Positions 1 to 4,587 of a stretch of DNA of 6,651 nucleotides are shown here, piece after piece. This DNA comes from an uncultured Collinsella sp. (GTDB lineage Bacteria > Actinomycetota > Coriobacteriia > Coriobacteriales > Coriobacteriaceae): NCBI GenBank assembly GCA_900550205.1, contig URRJ01000101.1, positions 1 to 6,651 on the forward strand, in the 5' to 3' direction. Position numbers and translations under genes: made by a program. How positions within the stretch are numbered: position 1 is the first letter of the stretch; each line of letters begins with the position of its first letter. Below the pieces are notes generated by a model. The model did not search any database. It was not told the DNA's origin and saw nothing but the letters and a program-made list of their open reading frames with translations.

Positions 1-1176
1 GTAGCCGGTCATCTGCCGCAGCCGCTGCAGGTCCCGCTCCCGCAGCTGCTCGGCCGTCCGGGGATCCAAGTCCTCCCGGGGCTCGCTGTGGGTGATGAGA
101 AACTCATTAGTCCGCACATCCTGGCCACTGTACAACAGGATGCAGCTGGAGGGCGCCCCGTCCCGGCCCGCCCGGCCCGCCTCCTGGTAGTAGCTCTCCA
201 TATCCTTGGGCATGTTGTAGTGGATCACGTAGCGCACGTTGGGCTTGTCGATGCCCATGCCAAAGGCGTTGGTGGCGACCATCACCTGAATGTCGTCGTC
301 GATAAAGGCGCGCTGGCTCTGGCGGCGGGCGTCGTTGCCCATACCGGCATGGTAGCGGCCAACGCGAATGCCGCTGGGGCCCAGCGCCTCGGCAAGCTCA
401 CCCGCCAGCGCATCGACGGTCTTGCGAGTCGAGCAATACACGATGCCGCTCTCGCTCGAATGCGCGATCACATAGTCGCGCACCCACGCGGCCTTGGCCT
501 TGTCGCCCATCTCCTCGCAGCCAAAGTAGAGGTTCTTGCGATCGAAGCCCGTCACCACCGTCGCGGGGTTTTGCAGGCCGAGCATCTGCTGAATGTCCGC
601 ACGCACGCGCTCGGTCGCTGTAGCGGTAAAGGCCGCCACGATGGGGCGCTGCGGCAGGGAATCGATGAACTCACGAATCTGTAGATAGGCGGGGCGGAAA
701 TCCTGGCCCCATTGGCTCACGCAGTGGGCCTCGTCAATGGCCACGAGCGGCACGCCAATGCCGCCGTCTGCCGCGGCCTCCTGCGCAAAGGCTAAAAAGC
801 GCGGCTCGAGCAGGCGCTCGGGCGCCACGTACATAAGCTGGTAGCGACCCTCGCGCGCCCGTTTGAGCACGGTGTTTTGCTGGGCCGGAGTAAGGCTGGA
901 GTTGAGATAGCTGGGTCGCGCGCCCGCCGCGAGCAATGCGCGGGTCTGGTCCTCCATAAGCGACAGCAGCGGACTCACCACAAAGGTGATGCCAGGCAGC
1001 ATGAGCGCGGGCACCTGGTAGCAAATGGACTTGCCAGCGCCCGTGGGCATAACACCCAGCGCATCGCGACCGGCAAGGATCGCATCGACCATGCGGTCCT
1101 GTCCCGGGCGAAACGAGGTGTAGCCAAAATAGGCGCCGAGTGTGTCGAGCGCCATCTGCTGCATGCTATCGGTCAT
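1..1176 (-). CDS. recQ: ATP-dependent DNA helicase RecQ (C-terminus outside window)
   Basis: Superfamily 2 3'-5' DNA helicase that acts in recombination and replication-fork repair. The frame is open for 392 codons from ATG 1176 to the window edge. Visible motifs in order are Walker A (MPTGAGKS, residues 43-50), the DEAH box (148-151), the aromatic-rich loop typical of RecQ (SQWGQDFRP, 154-162), motif III (FTATAT, 183-188), motif IV (IVYCSTRK, 245-252), motif V (VATNAFGMGIDKP, 300-312) and motif VI (QEAGRAGR, 331-338). The last residues, RLRQMTGY, match the start of the RecQ zinc-binding region, so the cysteine cluster, winged helix and any HRDC domain lie beyond position 1. AGGA sits about six bases before the chosen ATG, and a TATAAT box lies 32-37 bases upstream. 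I see no frameshift or stop. The gene is downstream of gntR and co-directional, but a 394-bp gap and its own -10 argue for separate transcription. The family assignment is essentially certain. Confidence 0.97.
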   Translation of the reverse strand, partial: MTDSMQQMALDTLGAYFGYTSFRPGQDRMVDAILAGRDALGVMPTGAGKSICYQVPALMLPGITFVVSPLLSLMEDQTRALLAAGARPSYLNSSLTPAQQNTVLKRAREGRYQLMYVAPERLLEPRFLAFAQEAAADGGIGVPLVAIDEAHCVSQWGQDFRPAYLQIREFIDSLPQRPIVAAFTATATERVRADIQQMLGLQNPATVVTGFDRKNLYFGCEEMGDKAKAAWVRDYVIAHSSESGIVYCSTRKTVDALAGELAEALGPSGIRVGRYHAGMGNDARRQSQRAFIDDDIQVMVATNAFGMGIDKPNVRYVIHYNMPKDMESYYQEAGRAGRDGAPSSCILLYSGQDVRTNEFLITHSEPREDLDPRTAEQLRERDLQRLRQMTGY

Positions 1177-1207
1177 GGTTTCCTAACGTCCAAGTCATCT
1201 GCCGCCG

Positions 1208-1213
1208 ATTATA
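1208..1213 (-). promoter_or_regulatory. -10 box of the recQ promoter
   Basis: On the minus strand this reads TATAAT, a perfect -10 hexamer in a very GC-rich context, 32 bases before the recQ ATG. Transcription would start near 1201 and give a leader of about 25 nt containing the AGGA ribosome site. No good -35 box is visible 16-18 bases upstream, where the sequence is GC-rich and resembles GACGCC or CGACGC. The promoter is therefore inferred from the -10 and its position. Confidence 0.6.
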
Positions 1214-1260
1214 CGCCGCCACGCGGACCGGCGTCGCCCGCCTGCCGCCCAGACTAGTCG

Positions 1261-1304
1261 TTGGGGACGTTCTTAAACGACTGGTCAAACAAGAACGTCC
1301 CCAA
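1261..1304. repeat. Perfect 14-bp inverted repeat (REP-like hairpin)
   Basis: TTGGGGACGTTCTT at 1261-1274 is followed, after a 16-nt loop, by its exact reverse complement at 1291-1304. It lies upstream of the recQ promoter. There is no T-run after either arm, so it is a poor intrinsic terminator. GGGGACGTTCTT-type arms resemble the short palindromes associated with REP/IS200-type transposases, but no transposase is in the window. The inverted repeat is seen directly. Its membership in a dispersed family is inference. Confidence 0.7.
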
Positions 1305-1354
1305 GTGCCGGCCCGGCAACGTCGATGTTTTATCTCTTGACAAGCACGGAAACG

Positions 1355-1379
1355 TCGCTGGTTGAGCATGAGTCAGCGA
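1355..1379. repeat. Small inverted repeat flanking the large stem
   Basis: TCGCTG at 1355-1360 pairs with CAGCGA at 1374-1379 around a 13-nt loop. Its right arm abuts the left arm of the larger stem that begins at 1380. Alone it would be unremarkable; it is listed because it is the outermost of four hairpins arranged end to end between gntR and recQ. Confidence 0.45.
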
Positions 1380-1477
1380 AAACGCCCCTAAGCGAGCAAG
1401 GTGACGTGAAAGAGGAGGGAAGCGTACTTCGGTACGCGACCGACGATTGAACGTCAGATTGCCGCTTAGGGGCGTTT
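1380..1477. ncRNA. Nested hairpin element, candidate structured RNA or bidirectional terminator
   Basis: The outer stem is 15 bp and perfect: AAACGCCCCTAAGCG (1380-1394) with its reverse complement at 1463-1477. Inside, GCAA (1396-1399) pairs with TTGC (1459-1462). A 2x2 internal loop follows, then TGACGT (1402-1407) pairs with ACGTCA (1451-1456), and a terminal hairpin GCGTAC-TTCG-GTACGC spans 1422-1437. The left side of the large internal loop reads AAAGAGGAGGGAA on plus. Read on plus, the cap is a C(UUCG)G tetraloop, which favours that strand as RNA; read on minus, the element follows gntR and the outer stem ends in TTTT, like a terminator. I see no convincing promoter of its own. The structure is read directly. 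Whether it is an RNA gene, a terminator or a mobile repeat is undecided. Confidence 0.45.
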
Positions 1478-1490
1478 GCAGCGTCGAGCC
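1469..1490. repeat. Copy 1 of a 22-nt dispersed intergenic motif
   Basis: The motif reads GGGGCGTTTG followed by CAGCGTCGAGCC. It differs at only two of 22 positions from 6538-6559. It overlaps the right arm of the nested hairpin and joins it to the next hairpin. A shorter core, GCAGCGTCGACC, recurs at 1526-1537 between the next two hairpins. Confidence 0.55.
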
Positions 1491-1518
1491 GTTACGCGGT
1501 TTGGTAAAACCGCGTAAC
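1491..1518. repeat. Perfect 12-bp hairpin in the gntR-recQ gap
   Basis: GTTACGCGGTTT (1491-1502) pairs exactly with AAACCGCGTAAC (1507-1518) around a 4-nt GGTA loop. No T-run follows on either strand, so it is not a standard intrinsic terminator. It could protect the 3' end of the gntR mRNA or be part of a repeat cassette, since both flanks carry the GCAGCGTCGA core. Confidence 0.65.
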
Positions 1519-1525
1519 CAAAGGC

Positions 1526-1537
1526 GCAGCGTCGACC
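1526..1537. repeat. Short core copy of the dispersed GCAGCGTCGA motif
   Basis: GCAGCGTCGACC sits between the hairpins at 1491-1518 and 1541-1562. It matches the inner part of the 22-nt motif at 1469-1490 and 6538-6559. The core thus acts like a spacer between hairpins in this cluster. Confidence 0.5.
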
Positions 1538-1540
1538 GGT

Positions 1541-1562
1541 CCGCCGTTCGTCAGAACGGCGG
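1541..1562 (-). terminator. 9-bp GC-rich hairpin just after the gntR stop
   Basis: CCGCCGTTC (1541-1549) pairs exactly with GAACGGCGG (1554-1562) around GTCA, and T1540-A1563 extends the stem. It begins 8 bases past the gntR stop codon. The stem is strong but lacks a downstream T-tract on minus (the next bases read ACCGGTCGACG). It is therefore a 3'-end hairpin of uncertain terminator activity, probably working with the hairpins behind it. Confidence 0.45.
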
Positions 1563-1570
1563 AACCAACC

Positions 1571-2290
1571 CTACATCACCATAACGTAGCGCGATCCCAC
1601 GTAGTACTGCTTACCCATCAGGACCGGCTCGCCATTGGGACCGGTAAAGCCGGCACGCAAGTTGAGCAGCGGATCGTGCAGGGCAATGCCCAGCTCGGCC
1701 GCCTGCTCGGCATTGGCACGAACGGCCTCGACCGTGCGGTAGCCAACCGATGCAATCGGGGTTCCGCCAACACGCTCGACCTCGGCAAAAATCGACTTGT
1801 CCTCAAGGTCGGCCGTCAACAGTTCACGGTAGGCGTCAAACGGCACAAAGGTGTTCTCCTCAAAGATGGGCTCGCCGTCGGCCGTACGCACACGCTTAAT
1901 GTGCAACAGCAGCGCGTCCTTCTGCAGGCCAAAGAACTCCATCTCGTTTTGGCACGCCGGAACAATCTGGCGATTGACCACATGCGCACCGGCCTTCATG
2001 CCATTGTCAGCACACAGCGCGGTAAACGTCTGCAGCGTCAAAGCGTGGAACTGGCGGTTGATGTGAGGCGTGGAAACAAAGGTGCCACGGCCCTGATGCT
2101 TAACCAGGTAGCCATCGGAGCACAGCTCCTCGACGGCGCGGCGCACCGTAATACGGCTCACCTCGTACTGCTCGGCAAGCTCAAGCTCGGACGGAATACG
2201 CTCCTTGGGTGCATAAACACCTTTCTCGATCGCATCCTTGATCTCGTCATAAATCTGCTGGTAAAGCGGTGCATTTTTGGGCGCAGGCAT
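1571..2290 (-). CDS. GntR-family transcriptional regulator, HutC/UTRA type
   Basis: This 239-residue protein has the two-domain layout of the HutC subfamily. A winged helix-turn-helix covers about residues 8-74; PSELELAEQYEVSRITVRRA at 33-52 contains the recognition helix, and GRGTFV at 68-73 is the wing. A UTRA ligand-binding domain covers roughly 95-235, with the usual ERVGGTPI-like segment near 172-179 and GKQYYVGSRY near the end. Such proteins are usually repressors released by a small metabolite, often a sugar phosphate or amino-acid derivative. The ligand cannot be read from sequence, and no sugar or amino-acid operon sits beside it. The start ATG 2290 keeps the canonical PLYQQIYDEIK opening, although the ribosome site is weak (AAGAG, about ten bases upstream). 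The AT-rich leader carries inverted repeats that could be its own operator. It is separated from yitT by a terminator and from recQ by the hairpin cluster. Confidence 0.93.
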   Translation of the reverse strand: MPAPKNAPLYQQIYDEIKDAIEKGVYAPKERIPSELELAEQYEVSRITVRRAVEELCSDGYLVKHQGRGTFVSTPHINRQFHALTLQTFTALCADNGMKAGAHVVNRQIVPACQNEMEFFGLQKDALLLHIKRVRTADGEPIFEENTFVPFDAYRELLTADLEDKSIFAEVERVGGTPIASVGYRTVEAVRANAEQAAELGIALHDPLLNLRAGFTGPNGEPVLMGKQYYVGSRYVMVM

Positions 2291-2327
2291 ATCTGATCAC
2301 TCTTATCGAGATATCGAAATTACTAAT

Positions 2328-2340
2328 ACGTATATAACGT
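2328..2340. promoter_or_regulatory. ACGT-N5-ACGT element in the gntR leader
   Basis: The sequence ACGT-ATATA-ACGT lies 38-50 bases before the gntR start. It gives two self-complementary tetramers around an AT core, within a wider ACTA...TAGT frame. The size fits a GntR-dimer site. The minus-strand TTATAT here could also be a -10, but no -35 matches upstream. This is a tentative operator or promoter core. Confidence 0.25.
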
Positions 2341-2384
2341 CTAGTTTCATGTTACCTCATGAGAATAAAACGATACACCCTCCC

Positions 2385-2413
2385 TACCAAAAAGTGACAG
2401 CTTCATTTTGGTA
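2385..2413. promoter_or_regulatory. TACCAAAA-N13-TTTTGGTA inverted repeat, candidate operator
   Basis: TACCAAAA (2385-2392) and its exact reverse complement TTTTGGTA (2406-2413) are separated by 13 nt. They lie between the yitT terminator and the gntR leader, about 95-123 bases before the gntR ATG. Centre-to-centre arm spacing is 21 bp, two helical turns, which suits a dimeric or paired-dimer DNA-binding protein. Autoregulation by the adjacent GntR protein is an inference; the repeat is direct observation. Confidence 0.4.
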
Positions 2414-2434
2414 TGTTTTATCTGGGTAAACGAA

Positions 2435-2468
2435 AGCCCCTCGAAAGCGACGAGGCTTTCGAGGGGCT
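2435..2468 (-). terminator. Intrinsic terminator of the YitT-family gene
   Basis: On the minus strand a perfect 14-bp stem (AGCCCCTCGAAAGC with its complement, arms 2455-2468 and 2435-2448) encloses a 6-nt loop and is followed by TTCGTTTA. It begins 43 bases after the stop codon at 2511. The T-tract is interrupted but the stem is strong. On plus, no T-tract follows, so it is directional. Confidence 0.8.
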
Positions 2469-2510
2469 CAAGCAGAAAGGATTGCGCCGTGCCGGCAAAA
2501 TGCCAAAACC

Positions 2511-3518
2511 CTACCTGCCGTCGTCCTGCTGCAGGCTGTCCTGCTCGCTGAGGCGCGCCTGCCTGCTGGCCATGCGTGCGGGTTTGTCGGGATCAGGCAC
2601 GGCCGTGGGCATGGGCTCGTCGACATGACCGCCCCACCAGCCACCCACAAAGTTGAGCGTGTGGAACACGTTAATCACGGCGCCGGGATCAACGTCGCAC
2701 ACTAGCTTGATAATGTCCTGGCTCTCGTAGGTCGAGACAACGGTGTTCAGCAGGTACATCTTTTCGCGGCTGTATCCGCCGACGACCTCGGCGCAGCTAA
2801 TGCCGTGCTGAAAATGGTTTACGTAGGCAGTCATGACCTCGTCTGCCTTACGCGTCGTGATCTGCAGCGTCACGCGATCGTAGCGACGATAGAAACTGTC
2901 GATGGTCTTGGTCGAAATAAACTGGAACACGATGGAATACGCCGCCTTATCCCAGCCAAACATAAAACCAAAGATCGCCAGGATAAAGCAGTTGAAACCA
3001 AAGATGACGCCCCAGATGGTCTTGCCCGTGTGGTTGGAAACCCACAGCGCGATAAAGTCGGTGCCGCCGGTGGATGCGCCGGATTTAAGCGCGATGGCAG
3101 CGCCCAGACCCGAGACCACGCCGCCAAAAATGATGAGCATGATCTTGTCGCCCAAAAACGGCGCGAAGTGAAAGACGTTGAGGAACAGCGACGAGAGCAC
3201 GACCTGCATCATCGAGAAGATGACGAAGCGCTTGCTAATGCCGCTCCAGCATAAGAGCGCCACGGGGATGTTGAGCGCGAGCATGCCGAGCGAGATGTCG
3301 ATATGAACGCCGCCCAGCGAGGTAACGCGATCGAGCAGGACCGCGACACCGGTGAGACCACTCGGAAGCAGGTCGGCGGGCTGAATGAACGCCTGAATCA
3401 GGAATGTCTGGAGGACGGCAGAAATTGTGACCGCCACGGCGGTAATGGCACGGCGGACGATGGTAAGGCGGCCGAGCACGAGCACGCGGTCCGTGAGCTG
3501 ATCGATGGCGTTCGCCAC
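2511..3518 (-). CDS. YitT-family membrane protein (DUF161 + DUF2179)
   Basis: This 335-residue protein has several hydrophobic segments in its first 200 residues (about 22-45, 75-93, 98-118, 126-146 and 168-188), with the family-typical SGASTGGTDFIA at 146-157. A soluble C-terminal DUF2179 domain follows at about 211-296. Its characteristic run here is YVNHFQHGISCAEVVGGYSR (232-251), then CDVDPGAVINVFHTLNFVGG (274-293). A charged tail after residue 300 (PMPTAVPDPDKPARM...) looks disordered and is longer than I expect for the family. Members are integral membrane proteins of largely unproven function; transport has been proposed, and I assign no substrate. The start is GTG at 3518, supported by AAAGGAG five bases upstream; no in-frame ATG lies near. 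An extended -10 promoter sits at 3564-3572 and a terminator at 2435-2468, so the gene is probably monocistronic. Confidence 0.92.
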   Translation of the reverse strand: MANAIDQLTDRVLVLGRLTIVRRAITAVAVTISAVLQTFLIQAFIQPADLLPSGLTGVAVLLDRVTSLGGVHIDISLGMLALNIPVALLCWSGISKRFVIFSMMQVVLSSLFLNVFHFAPFLGDKIMLIIFGGVVSGLGAAIALKSGASTGGTDFIALWVSNHTGKTIWGVIFGFNCFILAIFGFMFGWDKAAYSIVFQFISTKTIDSFYRRYDRVTLQITTRKADEVMTAYVNHFQHGISCAEVVGGYSREKMYLLNTVVSTYESQDIIKLVCDVDPGAVINVFHTLNFVGGWWGGHVDEPMPTAVPDPDKPARMASRQARLSEQDSLQQDDGR

Positions 3519-3563
3519 GGAGGCTCCTTTCGAAGGCAGATATAGTTGTGGGGCATGTCCGCG

Positions 3564-3572
3564 ATTGTAGCA
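3564..3572 (-). promoter_or_regulatory. Extended -10 promoter of the YitT-family gene
   Basis: On minus this reads TG-C-TACAAT, an extended -10 with a 5/6 hexamer match. It lies 46-54 bases before the GTG start, which leaves a leader of about 40 nt ending in AAAGGAG. The best -35-like sequence, TTGAAG, is 20 bases upstream, too far for optimal spacing, which fits reliance on the extended -10. Confidence 0.6.
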
Positions 3573-3656
3573 TGGAGCGTGCGGGGGCGCTTCAATTCAC
3601 CCTCTCTCGACAACCAAAACGGGAAAAGCAAGCCCGCGACCAATGGCCCAAATTCC
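3573..3656. other. Upstream part of the 3519-3900 intergenic region
   Basis: This stretch lies between the yitT -10 and the inverted-repeat element. Besides the possible TTGAAG -35 at 3590-3595 (minus strand), I see no gene, hairpin or repeat here. The full 382-bp gap holds, from low to high coordinate: the yitT promoter and ribosome site, this stretch, the element at 3657-3775, a direct repeat at 3782-3815, and a REP-like end at 3886-3907. Confidence 0.5.
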
Positions 3657-3775
3657 AAGTGAGTAGACTTTTCGTGACCTGCCGAGCACACCAAAAACTG
3701 CCACCTCTGTGACCTGCGGTTTTACTAAGGCAGATACGCCTTGTGCTCGACCTGCGCCAAAAAGTCTACTCACTT
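3657..3775. mobile_element. 119-bp MITE-like inverted-repeat element
   Basis: AAGTGAGTAGACTTTT (3657-3672) and its exact 16-bp reverse complement (3760-3775) bound the element. A second perfect pair inside, CGAGCACA (3683-3690) with TGTGCTCG (3742-3749), makes a nested structure. CTGCC (3698-3702) and GGCAG (3729-3733) can close an inner stem. GACCTGC occurs three times in direct orientation, near 3676, 3711 and 3749. There is no coding frame of note and no clear target-site duplication. Terminal repeats, small size and absence of a gene fit a non-autonomous miniature element or a structured intergenic repeat. It sits about 90 bases upstream of the yitT -10. Mobility is inference. Confidence 0.6.
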
Positions 3776-3781
3776 AGTTCG

Positions 3782-3815
3782 AATCGAAGCCAAACGGACC
3801 CAAATCGAAGCCAAA
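3782..3815. repeat. Two direct copies of AATCGAAGCCAAA, 21-bp period
   Basis: The 13-mer AATCGAAGCCAAA occurs at 3782-3794 and again at 3803-3815. It lies just outside the inverted-repeat element. The spacing equals two helical turns, so paired protein-binding sites are possible, but a local slippage duplication is equally likely. Confidence 0.6.
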
Positions 3816-3885
3816 TTAAGCCCATCCGCATTAAAAGACGCGTGAATCCGTACTTTTCGCGGTGGATTGACGCTACAAAGCGGCC

Positions 3886-3907
3886 AAAATAAACCTGTCC
3901 CTAAATG
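3886..3907. repeat. REP-like fragment overlapping the GNAT stop codon
   Basis: The plus strand reads AAAATAAACC then TGTCCCTAAATG. On minus this is CATTTAGGGACA followed by GGTTTATTTT. It resembles, from memory, the short GGGACAGGT-containing repeat ends scattered in many bacterial genomes near IS200-type REP transposases. Its TAG supplies the stop codon of the acetyltransferase. Only one arm is present here. The family assignment is unverified. Confidence 0.3.
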
Positions 3908-4491
3908 GTAGGTTTGGGTAGGTCGGGGAACCAGGTTGGTTTGGGTTGGTTAGGAACGCGCTCGGCTAGGACCAGCTCCATCCAACACATGTCGTACCAG
4001 CGACCAAACTTTTGGGCGCAGCGGTCGAAGGCACCCACCAGGCGATATCCCATATGGGCATGGAAATCCCGGCTGTTGTGCGTCAGGTACTCGTCGTCCT
4101 TGTCGTGCGGCACGGCGATGAGGGCGCACATGTTGGTGATGCCCATCGAGACCAGGCATTGCTTGAGCGCGTCATGCAGCTTGCGGCCCAGCCCACCGTG
4201 GCGCACATCACGCGCCAAGTAGATCGATGTCTCGACCGACCAGTCGTATGCCTCTCGGCCGTTGAGCGGGCTCACATAGGCATAGCCCACCGGACGTCCG
4301 CCGAGTTCCATCACCAAATACGGATAGCGCCTGAGCGTACGCTCGATGCGCCCGGCGAACTCCTCAACGCTCGGCACCTCGTATTCGCAGGTAATCGCCG
4401 TCTGGCGCACATACGGCTCATAGATGGCAAGCAACGCCGGCGCATCATCGGGCGTCGCCAGGCGGATTGTCGGCTCGGACATCTCGGGCAT
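3901..4491 (-). CDS. GNAT N-acetyltransferase, phosphinothricin-acetyltransferase type
   Basis: This 196-residue cytosolic GNAT transfers acetyl from acetyl-CoA to an amine. The opening TIRLATPDDAPALLAIYEPY (8-27), then TAITCEYEVPSVEEFAGRI (31-49), GRPVGYAY (65-72), AYDWSVETSIYL (81-92) and the acetyl-CoA loop RHGGLG (97-102, the R-x-x-G-x-G pattern) match the Pat/Bar/YwnH group. The usual end, KFGRWYDMCWMELVL, is at 161-175. The true substrate could be an amino-acid analogue such as methionine sulfone rather than phosphinothricin. ATG 4491 is chosen because GGAGGGG lies just upstream; ATG 4482 is a possible alternative with poorer spacing. The last 21 residues form a proline-rich tail (QPKPT and LPKPT) not usual in the family, ending in a REP-like sequence. 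The leader carries a strong hairpin. Confidence 0.9.
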   Translation of the reverse strand: MPEMSEPTIRLATPDDAPALLAIYEPYVRQTAITCEYEVPSVEEFAGRIERTLRRYPYLVMELGGRPVGYAYVSPLNGREAYDWSVETSIYLARDVRHGGLGRKLHDALKQCLVSMGITNMCALIAVPHDKDDEYLTHNSRDFHAHMGYRLVGAFDRCAQKFGRWYDMCWMELVLAERVPNQPKPTWFPDLPKPTI

Positions 4492-4507
4492 ACAGCCCCT
4501 CCCCCTC

Positions 4508-4552
4508 AAAAGCAAGGGCCGCCCCACGCCAAATCCAGGCGCGAGGCGGCCC
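4508..4552 (-). terminator. Terminator-like hairpin between ltaE and the GNAT gene
   Basis: On minus, GGGCCGCC (4552-4545) pairs with GGCGGCCC (4523-4516), with an inner GGCG/CGCC-type pairing (4541-4538 with 4530-4527), and the stem is followed by TTGCTTTT. It starts 17 bases after the ltaE stop and would end the upstream transcript. The T-run is followed at once by GAGGGGGAGGGG, the ribosome site of the GNAT gene, so the hairpin also lies in that gene's leader. Confidence 0.8.
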
Positions 4553-4558
4553 CTCGTC

Positions 4559-4587
4559 ATTACATCAGGCTACAGAACCGCCGCCAA
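4559..4587 (-). promoter_or_regulatory. Candidate promoter of the GNAT gene, overlapping the ltaE end
   Basis: On minus, TTGGCG (4587-4582, 4/6 to TTGACA) is followed after exactly 17 bases by TGTAAT (4564-4559, 5/6 to TATAAT), preceded by TG at the extended -10 position. Transcription would begin around 4552, at the foot of the terminator hairpin. The elements lie over the last ltaE codons and its stop. The call rests on spacing and box matches only. Confidence 0.45.

Noticed and set aside
88..684. Open frame on plus of 198 codons near the left edge
   Set aside because: It is antisense to an intact recQ reading frame that carries all helicase motifs.
1337..1342. Perfect TTGACA on plus, possible -35 for a plus-strand RNA through the nested hairpin
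   Set aside because: At 16-18 bases downstream the sequence is TGGTTG, GGTTGA or GTTGAG, none resembling a -10 box, so no promoter is called.
1355..1566. CRISPR array as an explanation for the repeats
   Set aside because: The repeated cores are only 12-22 nt, irregularly spaced and separated by hairpins rather than unique spacers of equal length; no cas gene is present.
3398..3694. Minus-strand open frame beginning in the yitT upstream region
   Set aside because: Its ATG choices lie upstream of or at the yitT promoter, it overlaps the yitT start out of frame, and it shows no family features; yitT itself has the good ribosome site and domain match.
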